This document shows, in pieces, positions 10,701 to 20,963 of a DNA stretch of 64,000 bases. The DNA is from Ceratodon purpureus (taxonomy: Eukaryota > Streptophyta > Bryopsida > Pseudoditrichales > Ditrichaceae). The notes under the pieces were generated by a model. It ran no database searches. It saw nothing but the letters and a program-made list of their open reading frames with translations, and had not been told where the DNA came from. Both the position numbers and the translations under genes were made by a program. Location of the stretch: positions 14,681,979 to 14,745,978 of the forward strand of contig CM026429.1 in NCBI GenBank assembly GCA_014871385.1, written 5' to 3'. The first letter of the stretch is position 1, and the number at the start of each line of letters is the position of its first letter.

Positions 10701-12886
10701 CTTAAGTTGATGGTTTTGTATCAGTTGGAAGACGAAGTCGAGAAAGAGTGCCTCAACTGGTTGGCAACCAGTTCCGATTCAGAGGAAGACGTCAACTCGA
10801 AGCGCACTCCTATGGCCGAGTACATCGAGAAGTGGCGTGTGCTCCTATGGGAGAAGGCATACTTGTCGTTCTTCACGGGAGCTAATGTGTATTCGAAGTC
10901 GCAACCATTCAATTCCCAACCAGGGACTGACATGGCTTGGAAGCGATGTCTGTATCGGTACTTTAAGCGGGAGCTCATCCCAGATGGTGTGGTAAAGAGT
11001 ATACCACCTCCGTGGTTCAGCTGGACGGAGACATCGAATTCCGAGTTCATCTTCACAACCAACCAGCGGAAGATGTTCAATTTGAACCATCTGATTGAGT
11101 GCTGCTGGTATATCGAGTGCCCAAAGTCATTTGTAACTGCTGAGGAGAAGGCTGTAAGGGAGATGTTTACCAAGAGGAAAGATGGGGATGACGACACCCA
11201 TGATATTTCAGATGAAGCACTTCCTGCTCAGGATGCAGAGCCAGAACAGGATACACAAGTCGTTTCGACATCCACTGGTGCGGGGGATGCGAACACAAAG
11301 AAACGGAAGAGGGGAGCGAAGTCGGCATCGAAGGAGTCCCACCAGGAACCAGTGAAGAAGAGGAGCAGGGGGAAGAAGTCGGACCCAGCGACTGTTGAGC
11401 CGAATGGTGCGGAGAATGGGACATTCTCTCCAAGGATTGGACATGCTGAGATGCCAGACGTCAGCGCACCTCAAGCAAGATGCCCTGTTCATGAGTTGAT
11501 TCTGAATGAATCAATAACTGAGTGGCAGAAGGCAAATCCTAGAATGAGGTTGAAAAGCATGCCAAAGGCTTTCAACGATATGGTCCAGTGGATTCGGAGC
11601 GTCACCCCGCAACGGGTCCGGATGAAGGACGGGAAGAGTGTTCGGGGGGGTGGATTGGCAGATCTCATTATCATTGATATTCCGGAGGGTCTACCGGTCC
11701 CTGGTATATCCGATGAGGACGAGATTCCAGATTGGAACAGCAGAGGCGACAATTACCTTGCAGCCGTCTTTGGCTTTGTTAAGCTCGTTCTCCAAGACCA
11801 GGGGTGTGTGATCATTATCCATCCGGATGACAATGGCGAAATTGAGGACGAGATTCGTGATTTTCATCAAGTGGTTGAATTGAAGTCTGAGAGGTCGTGG
11901 ACAGGCATCAATAGATTGCTTCTTCGCTCCGCGAAAATAAGCGGCATGACAACATGCTTCTTTAAGGTGCAACTTCTTACATTATCCTCGAATAACAGCT
12001 TTGACTTCAGACCGACACCCGAGGATTACAAGAAAAAGAGCATCGACATCGTTGACCGTGATGTCATCCTAAATTGGGTTACGCTGGAGCAACAGACGAT
12101 GCGCAAGGAGGTGCCATGGCGAGGAGCGAGGGAGAAAGACGTGCTGTTCATCGAGAGCTTAATCAGAGCCACCACCGACCCTGGTGACGTCGTCGTCGAT
12201 ATCGGCGCCGGAACGGGTAAGTCTCGTCGTTTTTGCACATGCGAGGTAACTATGAACAAGGCCTTTTTTTTGGAATTCGAAACTACTAAAATCTAACAAA
12301 GAGGCACTCAATTGTATCAGGTGCATCAATCAAAGCATGCCGGCAGTCAGGACGGAACATAGTCGCGCTTGAGGATGATCAGGAGCTGTATACAGAAGTC
12401 CTTAAGAAGTTGGCCCTGCCGCCACTGCCTCTACCAAAGGCGGATGCATCTCATGTACCGATGAAGCCAATGATCGAAAAAGACGTGGTGGCCACTCCTA
12501 AGCCGGTGAATAAATTCATCGCCATGATGACCGAGGAAAGCGACGACGAGTAAGTGAGTATTCCAATGAACATTTTCTAAATGAGACATTTTGAATTGAC
12601 ATGGATTTTTGTACAATATGAATCTGTTTTTTGATACGGTTGTTGTCGCAGACCGCTAAGTCCGCGTTCCGGGGGGATAATTAACGAGTGCATCAAGAAG
12701 ATTGCACTATCACCTGATCTGCTGCGGCTTCCAGAGTATGCCGAGCTAGGGGCTCAATTTCAAGCTAATGTGGAGTCTCCCAGAATGAAAAAAGTTACGC
12801 GTAGAAAATACGATGGTCGAGTCCTAAACTTTGTGGACATTGAAGCCGAAGTTGTTACTCATAGCATTCTTGTTGATCCTGAGTGA
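4799..12886 (+). CDS. ParB-like / beta-class DNA methyltransferase-like fusion protein, copy A1
   Basis: Eight exons: 4799-5137, 6123-7117, 7234-7429, 7488-7706, 10389-10607, 10725-12216, 12321-12549 and 12652-12886. They total 3924 nt with no internal stop, giving 1307 aa. The exon 4 acceptor (GAG at 7485-7487) is the weakest choice. Order: Lys/Arg/Ser-rich N-terminus (likely nuclear), acidic Gln/Glu repeats, ParB/sulfiredoxin-like domain about residues 290-450 with DGNHRTRAW near 392, a helical middle, then a methyltransferase region. Near 1147, PGDVVVDIGAGTG then GRNIVALEDD match the SAM-binding motif I and following strand of bacterial N4/N6 enzymes (family pattern DPFxGSGTT, then GRxFIGIE). 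The motif IV position (about 974) reads DIPEG rather than DPPY, so catalysis is doubtful. ParB-MTase fusions are familiar in bacteria and phages; as a MULE partner I know of none. Confidence 0.8.
6005..6032 (+). promoter_or_regulatory. Two telo-box-like TTAGGGTTT motifs in intron 1 (A1)
   Basis: TTAGGGTTT occurs at 6005-6013 and 6024-6032, just upstream of exon 2. The motif is the reverse complement of the plant telo-box core AAACCCTA. Family B has the same motif at 30411-30419 and 30792-30800, around its own first intron. Confidence 0.4.
7790..9215. repeat. Satellite array in intron 4 of the A1 ParB-MTase gene (74-bp monomers)
   Basis: About 19 monomers of about 74 bp, alternating between two subtypes (roughly 148-bp dimers). 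One subtype has CTTATGAGAAATTT, the other CTTGGAAGAAATTTCGGACG. Every monomer starts with ATGATCTGTCGGATT and includes GGGGATGTGCCCAT. The array lies wholly in the 2682-nt intron (7707-10388). The A2 copy of the intron is 298 bp shorter, equal to four monomers. Confidence 0.93.
9216..10250. repeat. Degenerate inverted-motif array in the same intron
   Basis: Diverged units of roughly 80-110 bp follow the satellite. They carry AATCCGACAGAT, the reverse complement of the satellite core ATCTGTCGGATT, alternating with GGTACC-centred motifs. Two are perfect palindromes CAAGGTACCTTG (9515-9526 and 9963-9974). Short open frames here are by-products of the repeats. Confidence 0.75.
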
Positions 12887-14289
12887 TCGTTACTTTACAC
12901 GTAAATGAATTTTGGATTTCTAGTTATTCCTTATGTTCTATGGATTTTCAATGATGCAGTTTTTCATTTCAACAATACTGCCTATTTTATTAATATACTT
13001 AATAGTTACTGTTTTGAATGAACTCTGTCCCACATTGCAATAATTAGATACTCCATTATTAAACCGTCTTTTTTTGTTCCAAATTGATGCCAGTAATGAA
13101 ATAGCTGACTCAATCTTATTTGTTTATATGCTAATATTCCGTTTTTGTTATTAATTTTTTGGGACACTATATCATATTGTTATGGTAATCTGTTTCTACT
13201 ATCTCCAATAGTAAGTTATCTCTCTCTTGCATTTTCAATCGACTGTAACAAGTCGAATCTACGCCCATAACCGCAAGTCGTTATCCTACAACCGGGCTAC
13301 ACCTACCACCGACCCCGGTGGTTTTCTTGGAGCTCAAAAATCATGTGTCGGATCCGTCAGTTGCTCTCGGCTTGCTCGAAGAACCGCCGGGGTTGATCAC
13401 CCTTCCTTCGTTGCCTGCCCTATCTAGTGCTTGGTTTGGCACTTGGTTTTTCCTGCGCGGTTCGGCACGTGGTTTCTATAGCAATTGATCTTACATTATT
13501 TTGCTGCTCATCCGATCAATCTCTCATTCTTTTATCCGTTTCACTTCTATATATTTTCTTCATTAATTATCAAAGGTAGCCTTACATAAACAAAATCCAT
13601 TTGATTATATATTTTTAGAAACTATTGAATTCATGAATTGAACCTTCAAATCATTGAATCAATGATGGTTTATATTTCTGATTCAACCTTGCCGTCCTTC
13701 TTATATGCATTTTTCTTCTATTCAATAATTCCTGCATTTGACCATTCTCCTTCTAATATGCATTTTAATCAGTCGTTTTTGAATATCTTTTTTCTCTGAC
13801 TTACCTTTATCATTCTTTCATACATTCATTCTATTAATTGCTTAATCGTCAAATGAATTTCTCTCTCATCATTTTAATGTTCTTTCATCTTTTTACCATT
13901 TATATCGTTCATTCTTTGATGCCTATAATATATGATTCATGTTATAATGTTTCAAGTCTTGTTTCATGTTTCAAGTCTTGGTATTAGCTGCTTATTGTTT
14001 GCTTTAATCGGTCTTATAATCAAATATTCTTCGATGCAAGGACATACTTAACTACTTAAATAAACAGGATGCACCGTAGTGCAAATTTACCCGTATAACT
14101 CATATGCAAGAATCTGATAACTCAGAGAATGGGTATCATATAAATAGATGAAATTCCATTGTACGCATGTTTACTTGTACTTCATTCCAAACTCCATGTA
14201 CATAGTCTATCAACAGAGGACTTATTGTACATCGCCTCCAATGTGCTGAACACATTGTGCTAATTCTACTGCTGAGAACACCCAATACA
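12887..14289. other. AT-rich spacer after ParB-MTase gene
   Basis: No gene, RNA or ordered repeat recognised. One GC-rich island (13290-13450) has GACCCCGGTGG and CGGATCCGTCAG, short motifs that resemble ones near the presumed left end of A2 (CGCACCGGGG at about 17.75 kb) and in the A1 left arm. This might be right-subterminal sequence of A1, but no terminus could be fixed. Confidence 0.4.
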
Positions 14290-14772
14290 TTACAACAATT
14301 CCACTACCCAAGCACCGAGATTAATGTCAAAATACTCCTTCTGGATGGCCTCTGATTCGCGACACTTACATACTTCTTCATCAGGGATGAGCCTGAGCCC
14401 AGTAACAACCTGAAATAAATCTCGTGGGGGAACACAACCAGGCAAAATTAGAATGTCAAAGACCTCGTCCATCATACTCATATACTCTTCTGGGCCATTT
14501 GAGATGTCTACTGTCTTCGTAAGACCTGCCATCTCCATTCGAAGCTCGGTGCGCTCGTGCTCCACAAGAATTGACTCAAGTCTTCGGACCTCCTGGTCAA
14601 CCCTTATGTCCTCACAATCGCAGGCATATTTTCGGAAGGGCATTAGAACCGACCCATCTGCTGAGAAATCAGCTGAAGCTAGGTACAAAGAGGCTTTGGC
14701 GATCTGCCGCTTAAAACGTCGAATAAGTTCAACACGACGGAGCTTAGATCGTCGTGACAAGGCCGTCGACAT
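14290..14772 (-). CDS. Hypothetical 160-aa protein
   Basis: Single ATG-started open frame, not recognised. The N-terminus is strongly basic (SRRSKLRRVELIRRFKRQ). The middle is heptad-like and charged (EVRRLESILVEHERTELRMEM), suggesting a coiled coil. Cysteines occur as CDCED and CKC. It is isolated in AT-rich DNA, which favours a real gene over a composition artefact. It lies where A1's right arm is expected; element B also has small unrelated genes in its right arm. It could instead be a host gene. Confidence 0.45.
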   Translation of the reverse strand: MSTALSRRSKLRRVELIRRFKRQIAKASLYLASADFSADGSVLMPFRKYACDCEDIRVDQEVRRLESILVEHERTELRMEMAGLTKTVDISNGPEEYMSMMDEVFDILILPGCVPPRDLFQVVTGLRLIPDEEVCKCRESEAIQKEYFDINLGAWVVELL

Positions 14773-14867
14773 CCTAACATAGATTGCTTGGCAATTACGT
14801 ACTTTTCAATAACTAACTTCTAATGTCAGCATGATACCCGAAAGCACTCGCGCTTTAAAGCTCCGCA

Positions 14868-15190
14868 CTCACCCTCACCCTTCCTCACCCTTACCCTCAC
14901 CCTTCCTCACCCTCACCCTCACCCTTCCTCACCCTCACCCGCACAGCATGATACCGCGAAAGCACTCCGCTTCACCCTCACCCTCACTCCTTCCTCACCC
15001 TTACCCTCACCCTAACCGCCACCGTCTACCTCACCCGAACCCTCACCATCACTCTCACCCGAACCCTCACCCGAACCCGAGACCATCACCCTCACCCAAG
15101 ACCCTCACCCGAGACCCGCACCCGAACTCGAGACCCTCACCTGATACCCTCTCATGAGACCCTCACCCGATACCCTCTCATGAGACCCTC
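14868..15190. repeat. CCCTCA/CCCTTA simple-sequence tract
   Basis: About 320 bp of C-rich hexamer-like repeats (CCCTCA, CCCTTCCTCA, later CCCTCACCCGA) with scattered purines. It resembles degenerate telomeric repeat but has no sustained CCCTAA or CCCTAAA run. The complementary strand is G-rich. Confidence 0.75.
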
Positions 15191-15519
15191 ACTGGTGACC
15201 CCGGTGGCCTTCGCCTTTTGCGAAATCCATCTGTCGGATTTTTCAAGTGTCTATGGCCCGTTGCCAATACCACCGGGGTTACCACCGCCAACCGAGCTTC
15301 CGCACCCGTTGTCGCTTGCCCTGACCTGGAATCCGCCGCCGCCAGCGCCGCCATTCTATCCTTTGACCTAGCCGCCGCCCGCGCCGCCATTTCTGGCCGA
15401 CAAGCGACCTATTTAAGCATCATATGTTTCCATTGATCTTCATCTTCTCTTCGAACTCCTAAGGTGCGTTTCGTCATCTTCTCTTCGATCTCCTGAGATG
15501 CTTCATTTGGACTTGTTAG

Positions 15520-15960
15520 GGCGGGCCGAATGGGGTGAGTGTTTATTGAGGGGAAGAAGAATGAGAGGAGAGGTGGGTGACGGGTGAGGGTGGGCCGAAT
15601 GGGGTGAGTGTTTATTGAGGGGAAGGAGAATGAGAGGAGAGGTGGGTGACGGGTGAGGGCGGGCCGAATGGGGTGTGAGTTGATAGAGGGGGTTAGGAAT
15701 GAAAGGGGAGGTGGGTTGAGGGTGAGGGCGGGCCGAAAGGGGGAAGAATTGAGGTCCGGCCGAATGGGGTGAGAGTTGATAGCGGTGAGGATGGTGAGGG
15801 GTGAGGGCGGGCCGAATGGGGTGAGAGTTGATAGAGGAGAGGTGGATGAGGGGTGAGGGCGGGCCGAATGGGGTGAGAGATGATAGAGGGGGTGAAGAAT
15901 GAGAGGGGAGGTGGGTGAGGGATGAGTGCGGGCCGAATGGGGATAGGATGGGATAGAAGG
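15520..15960. repeat. GGGCGGGCCGAATGGGGTGAG minisatellite
   Basis: About seven imperfect copies of a unit of roughly 60-75 bp. Each begins with GGGCGGGCCGAATGGGGTGA and continues with GA-rich sequence (GTTGATAGAGGGG, AATGAGAGG). The Pro/Ser/His-rich open frame on the minus strand is a shadow of the repeat. Confidence 0.8.
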
Positions 15961-16233
15961 GGTGCGGCTGATTTTCTTTGTCAAGGTTTCTTTAGTCTCT
16001 AAAATGTGATTGTTGCAACTGGTCTAACTTGGTGGCTGACACTGGTGTTTCAGGCGTTTTCCAAACTTGTAGCGTTGCATCATCAATACCGTTCGATGAG
16101 TGAAGGTAAATAGTGATATCATATTACACTCAATCACCTATTGCTTATTTTCATACTCTCGGCATTGCTTAAGATTCATTCTATCGTTGTTCTTTAGTTA
16201 TGCTAACAAAGATATGTCAATTGCTCTTATCAG

Positions 16234-16764
16234 ATGGCACACTCCCCTCCCACCGCCGAGGAGCCTTGCAAGACGTGCTTAGATGGGACTGCATGCACCT
16301 GCTCCGCAACTCCAATCCCTTTCCCAAGCTCTGCGGAGGTCTGCAAGACATGCCCTTTTCCCGGTGCTTGCACCTGTCCCAGCTTATCAAGTCCACCTGC
16401 GCTCAAGATCCCGGTCCCGAGGAGTTTGTTTGCGATGCCGTCCGAGGAGCGCGTTGACCACTGCGGCGACTCTCTCCCTGCAACCAGAGACACTATGCAC
16501 GTGATGTGTGTGCAAGGTCACGGGCGCTCAATTTGTTTTGAAGTGAAAAGTTCTGAGGATGGTCTCCCCGAGTGGGTCCAGAAGTGGATGGATGACGTTG
16601 CAGGTGGCGGCGACGGGCGTGACTACTACCCGAGTGGCTATGTATCTGAGGACGAGGACTCCGATTGTCTTGAGTACGCGGGAGAGTGTGTTTACGACGA
16701 GGTAGATAGTCCTGAGATCCCCCTCGTACTCTTAAGCGACGATGACGAAGATTCGGATAAGTAG
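16234..16764 (+). CDS. Hypothetical Cys-repeat acidic protein, 176 aa
   Basis: Not a family I recognise. The N-terminus has two copies of a Cys motif: CKTCLDGTACTC (about residues 12-23) and CKTCPFPGACTC (about 37-48), pattern CxxCx5-6CxC, suited to metal binding. The C-terminal third is acidic (SEDEDSD, LLSDDDEDSDK). The ATG follows a good splice acceptor (CTTATCAG ends at 16233), so a leader intron beginning near 16105 (GTAAAT) is plausible. A competing open frame overlaps the first half, but the repeated Cys spacing supports this one. Confidence 0.5.
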   Translation: MAHSPPTAEEPCKTCLDGTACTCSATPIPFPSSAEVCKTCPFPGACTCPSLSSPPALKIPVPRSLFAMPSEERVDHCGDSLPATRDTMHVMCVQGHGRSICFEVKSSEDGLPEWVQKWMDDVAGGGDGRDYYPSGYVSEDEDSDCLEYAGECVYDEVDSPEIPLVLLSDDDEDSDK

Positions 16765-17696
16765 ATTTGTGCTTCTGTAGCTGTAGGTGTTCTATGCGGC
16801 AAACCATATTCTCGGCTCTCTAGGATGATGCTTCTGTATAACCAGTCGATCCCTTTAAACAGTGGATTTTTGTAAAAACAAGATATCGGGTTGTATAATA
16901 TATTTGCATACTTTTGAAACAAGCACAATTATCTTTGACTGACGATCAATATTTTCCTTCAATCAGCATCATGCATTTATCCTTAACCCCTAACGGCAAA
17001 AGCGGACGAAAAGTGTCCGCAACCAAACGATTTCTTTTTATAACAATTTTTATTAGTTTTTTTTTTATAACATGACTCTTACTGTTTAACAGTTTCATTG
17101 AAATTTCCTCATTCGAATTTACTATTTACGCACTTTCCACATGTTGTTTATGAATCTATTTCACTTTATATAGTTTCAACTTTATATAAATTCTTCAACA
17201 GCAAGAGTCTTAATTCGGAAATTTAAATCATTTTTTTAATACTGTTCACCGCTGCCACACCTTCATTCCAAACAATTCAAGTAATACTTCTCTTATCATT
17301 CTTATTCCTCCGATTTCATAAGTACAGTCGCATGAATTAATATTATAAGTTTTTAAATACGAGCATTAACTGCAAGTGTTCGCGGCCAGCAATTGGATAT
17401 TGGAAATGTATGTGATAAGTACTGGATATCTTTGAATAAAATAACTGCTATGTTAAACCGTTCTCTATATTTAAAGGTATAACTGTTACTGAAAAGGTAT
17501 CGAGAGTGATATGAAAAGATGGGCACAATGCACAACAAGTTTTTTCAATATTTCAAAAATTAAAGCTCTGTAGTCTTTATTCAAAAGCTCCTAATCTTCA
17601 ATTAGAATTCGATCAAATTTCACATTTATTTTATAGCATGGAATATCATAGACTTAAACGCATTTTTTCACTGTTGTATTACTTAATTCAGCGATG
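16765..17696. other. AT-rich spacer, nothing recognised
   Basis: No gene or repeat. A short hairpin (GCGGAC gaaaagt GTCCGC) occurs near 17005-17025. The boundary between the end of A1 and the start of A2 should lie here or shortly before. Confidence 0.4.
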
Positions 17697-17830
17697 CTAC
17701 TGTGGCAGCGGCGAGCAGTGAGCAGTGAGCGGTGAGCAGCCAAAAATCGCACCGGGGGTCAAAAGTGAGCAGACAAAAACCGCACCGGGGCCAATATTTT
17801 CGTGTGCAAAAAACGCACCGGGGACCCATG
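17697..17830. repeat. Candidate left terminus of copy A2
   Basis: GAGCAGT/GAGCGGT heptamers in tandem (about 17702-17736) resemble the GAGCGGA heptamers that build the element B inverted repeats. They are followed by three copies of CGCACCGGGG (about 17748, 17781, 17814). The position, just outside the first gene of the A2 left arm, fits an element end. The matching right end of A1 was not found, and the right end of A2 is outside the window. Confidence 0.4.
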
Positions 17831-17949
17831 GCCGTGGAAATTTGTCGAGCATGTGTGGCATATAACCGTGGAAATTGCGAGGTACCGCCCCCGAATATTG
17901 GCAGCGGAAAGACTGTAAAATCCGACAGACGCTCTTGGGCGACCATAGA

Positions 17950-18450
17950 ATGTTGAGGTACCTCAGATGTGCGCAAGTGATTAGCGGCATGGGGATGGTG
18001 AAAGAGGACTGTGAAGTTTGGGTTCCGAGTGCGGAAGAGTGCGAAGTAATTCATATCCTCTCAAACCTAGGTGACTATTCGATTCAGTCTGGAAGGGAAG
18101 TGGCTGTGATCGACAAAGCGGAAAACATGGAGAACTTGATTCCTCCAAGAGCAGGCCCATATTCTCAGCTTCGCGGTTCGAGGAACATTCCAAGGATCGC
18201 AAGTCCGTGTTGGAAGCCAAAGATGATGAAACCGATCGTGACAAGGACGTTGAGATGCGCGGCCAATCCATATGCTGGTGCCGTTGGGGACGGAAAGATG
18301 TACGTATCGCAATTGCCCAAGCATTTAGAGAGACCAACAACGCCAACCATATCGGCGACTGATACTGCAATCAATCTTGAAGAACACCAAGGATGGGAGA
18401 GGCTAGACTTTTCTGTTGATGGAGAAGATAGTATTGCCGTTGAGCAGTAG
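17950..18450 (+). CDS. Hypothetical left-arm protein of A2, 166 aa
   Basis: ATG-started open frame, not recognised. It has the same place and orientation as the 24867-25391 gene of element B: first gene inside the left end, plus strand, about 170 residues. Only a weak resemblance is visible around IPPRAGPYS (A2) and IPPGTYS (B), so homology is a guess. The start overlaps the palindrome TGAGGTACCTCA (17954-17965), so the next in-frame ATG at 17989 is an alternative. It contains Pro/Arg-rich sequence and no membrane segment. Confidence 0.4.
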   Translation: MLRYLRCAQVISGMGMVKEDCEVWVPSAEECEVIHILSNLGDYSIQSGREVAVIDKAENMENLIPPRAGPYSQLRGSRNIPRIASPCWKPKMMKPIVTRTLRCAANPYAGAVGDGKMYVSQLPKHLERPTTPTISATDTAINLEEHQGWERLDFSVDGEDSIAVEQ

Positions 18451-19245
18451 TAAGGCTAACAAAATATTTAAGTGTAAACTGCATTAGTGGTTGCAGCCGT
18501 AGCATCGTCCGACCCTAGGAAATCTAAATGTCGTTATCATGTATCTTAACCAACCTGGGTACAATAAAGAATGACATGGGGGGCGAGAAAATATTTCAAT
18601 TTTGGCATTTCAATTTCACTTGATCTAATGTGACATGTTTCACCTCCATTCTGGGTACAATTAAGATCCGTAACAAGGACGTAGTGCGAAGGACGGCCGG
18701 CGTTATGAACTTTTATATTCATTATGAAACCATAAGTTACCGTGACGTAATTCTACAATTCCAATGTTAGTCCTGAACGGGTGGGCACCCTCGATATTGT
18801 TGGCAAGACTAAACTTACTGACGAATCCGTCAGCCACATACAGGAGAATGGTAGGGGTGCGGTACTAAGGTAGTAGGGTGAAGGGAAGGACGACCGAGTG
18901 TCATGGGACTCCGACGGCCGGACTACTGCATCATCTGGAGCCGGTGGTACCTGGATTATAGTGAGATAGGAAATGAAAATAGTTTGTGGGACAGTTTAGT
19001 GACAAAGAACTCAACATACACAGACACTTGGTTTGTGAAACGGGGCTTGATGATGCACAGTCTGCTGTTAATTTGGTTCAAGAATTAAAGTGTAGTGGTT
19101 CAAACAAAGTGCAAATGTAAGCTTGGCAAAGATAGACTGATATCAAAGTGATTACATATGTATTAAGGGAGCAAGTTAAAAGCAGTACAACGACTATACC
19201 CTGTTACAAAACAGCGACTATATCACGATGCTGTCAACATAGATG
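18451..19245. other. Spacer, nothing recognised
   Basis: Mixed-composition DNA without a supportable gene. CGAATCCGTCAG at about 18823 is another instance of the family A TCCGNCAG motif. Confidence 0.4.
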
Positions 19246-19977
19246 TCAAACGGGAACTTCCTTCGCCACCTCCGATACAGACTGCAGACTTGGACCTATC
19301 ACAGAACTATCACAAATCCATCTTTCGCCATTTCGTTTCCATAGAGAAATCATGCGCAGCGTAGGGCACTGCGTGGAAGGGTTGTCAACAACGTTAAGAA
19401 CCTGCAGCCCCGAATACGCTTCCTGGCGGTACGTGTCCCTCCAGAAATCGACTCTCAGAAACGTGACTGGGTCGGGTGGGGAGGGCTGCGCAAAACACAA
19501 CGTCACGCTATTGCCGTCCGGGAAGAACCCCACCTGACTCAGTCGATGAAAGGTTGTGGACTCACTCGGAGGAATATGAGGTGTCATGATTCCACCGGAA
19601 GGTGCTTCTTGAAAGCCTTGGCCAGGTACCCAGACAAAAAGCATGATGCACCTCATCATCTTTGGAGCGTCAACGGAATGGAGAAATTGATCATCAAAGA
19701 CCACACTGCAGGTAAACACTTTCAAAAGCCACGTCTTAAAATTCTGAGACCAATCCTCAGCGCACTGGTAGAGTGAGAACTCAATCTTGGCCTGGGCGGA
19801 GGGTTTGCGAAATACAATATCCCCGATCTGCGGATCCATCATGGAGCTGGTGTCTAACATAATTCGCGATTTACGGCCTAGGCTAAAATAGATTGGTTTC
19901 ATCGCGAGGTCCATTGGCATGAGGCTTGAGCTGAGAATGATTATGCGATCTCCACTAACCTCATATATAGAGACCAT
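19246..19977 (-). CDS. Hypothetical 243-aa protein of the A2 left arm
   Basis: Single exon from ATG 19977 (MVSIYEVSGD) to the stop at 19246. The composition is that of a normal folded globular protein: mixed hydrophobic strands, many Trp/Phe, no low complexity. I do not recognise the family. It lies between the left-arm gene and the 3' end of the A2 transposase, on the same strand as the transposase. Element B has only about 220 bp at this place, so this gene is specific to family A. Confidence 0.55.
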   Translation of the reverse strand: MVSIYEVSGDRIIILSSSLMPMDLAMKPIYFSLGRKSRIMLDTSSMMDPQIGDIVFRKPSAQAKIEFSLYQCAEDWSQNFKTWLLKVFTCSVVFDDQFLHSVDAPKMMRCIMLFVWVPGQGFQEAPSGGIMTPHIPPSESTTFHRLSQVGFFPDGNSVTLCFAQPSPPDPVTFLRVDFWRDTYRQEAYSGLQVLNVVDNPSTQCPTLRMISLWKRNGERWICDSSVIGPSLQSVSEVAKEVPV

Positions 19978-20963
19978 CCCACAAGCAATCACAGAGCGCC
20001 GGAATCAGCAATGAAACATTGGTAATTGAATACAGCTTTATCGATTGAGGTGTATCGTACTCTCACGAGGTCGGCGGCAGTCTGGCAGGATTCAGGTGAG
20101 TTAACCGAGATTTTTTGAACTCTGCTTATGAGGAAAGCGTGCATTTCGATGACCTCCAAAACATTATCTAATCATCATTTAGAATACAATACATATATCT
20201 CTCTTAATGGAGCAAACGGGATGATTATATAACGGGATATATACCTGCCAAAAAATCCGGCAGTAGGATCCCTGCAATATTGTGTCATCCGGGAGATCAA
20301 CATGAATTTTACCGGACTTAAATTACTGAGATGTCATTTTGTTACCCGTAGGGTAGTTCTCTGAAGTGTTGGAAGGGCGCCACCCGTGGTTTTGGTTCGG
20401 ACCCAGAACGTAGTGCCGGATCCGTCAGATGATTTCCGGGACGGACTTGAGGCAAGGTACCCTGCCGCGGGAGGGGAACGAAGTGGACTCAAAAAAACCG
20501 TCAGCCGGGTTTGGGAAGGGGCCGTGATGAGGGGGACCCGGCCCAATATCAGAATTCTTCATTATGCCATGACGACAACGTTTTTCGGGATGAGAATTGC
20601 GACGGCGTTTGGATGGATGCAACAGTTAGATAGCAGAGAAGTGAGAGCATGTGCAGTCTATGTCTTCGGTGTGATTGGGTACAATTGATAATAAGAAATT
20701 TTACTATCGTTGGCGCATAAAGTAGATCAATTTCTGGGAAAACTTAGAATATTTATAGAAATAAATACAAATATACAAAAATGTCTGGATTGAACCGTAT
20801 ACTAAACGATGCTCATGCCAACACATGATCTGAATATCCGACATGAATACGAGCTGTTTTGCCACCGCTTTAATCTGTGACGTAATAGGAATAAAAATGT
20901 CACCGAGTTCGTACCGAGCGCCATAGGATGAAGGTAGGGGAAAAAGACACATCAGAAGCAAAC
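19978..20963. other. A2 left arm, non-coding
   Basis: From about 20170 this is the second copy of bases 1-794 with only a few substitutions (for example AAAGTAG context and a T-for-C at 20369). The first 190 bases have no counterpart in the window. Confidence 0.6.

Noticed and set aside
4799..12886. Bacterial contamination as the source of the ParB-methyltransferase gene
   Set aside because: Seven GT-AG introns, flanking plant-type elements and two diverged copies in one contig argue for a nuclear eukaryotic gene.
14868..15190. Interstitial telomere
   Set aside because: CCCTCA dominates and no regular CCCTAAA array is present.
15180..15436. Pro-rich frames after the CCCTCA tract
   Set aside because: Several overlapping frames of biased composition, none with supporting features.
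18903..19537. Small plus-strand frames at 18903-19088 and 19148-19537
   Set aside because: The first is short and unsupported; the second is mostly antisense to the better 243-aa frame.
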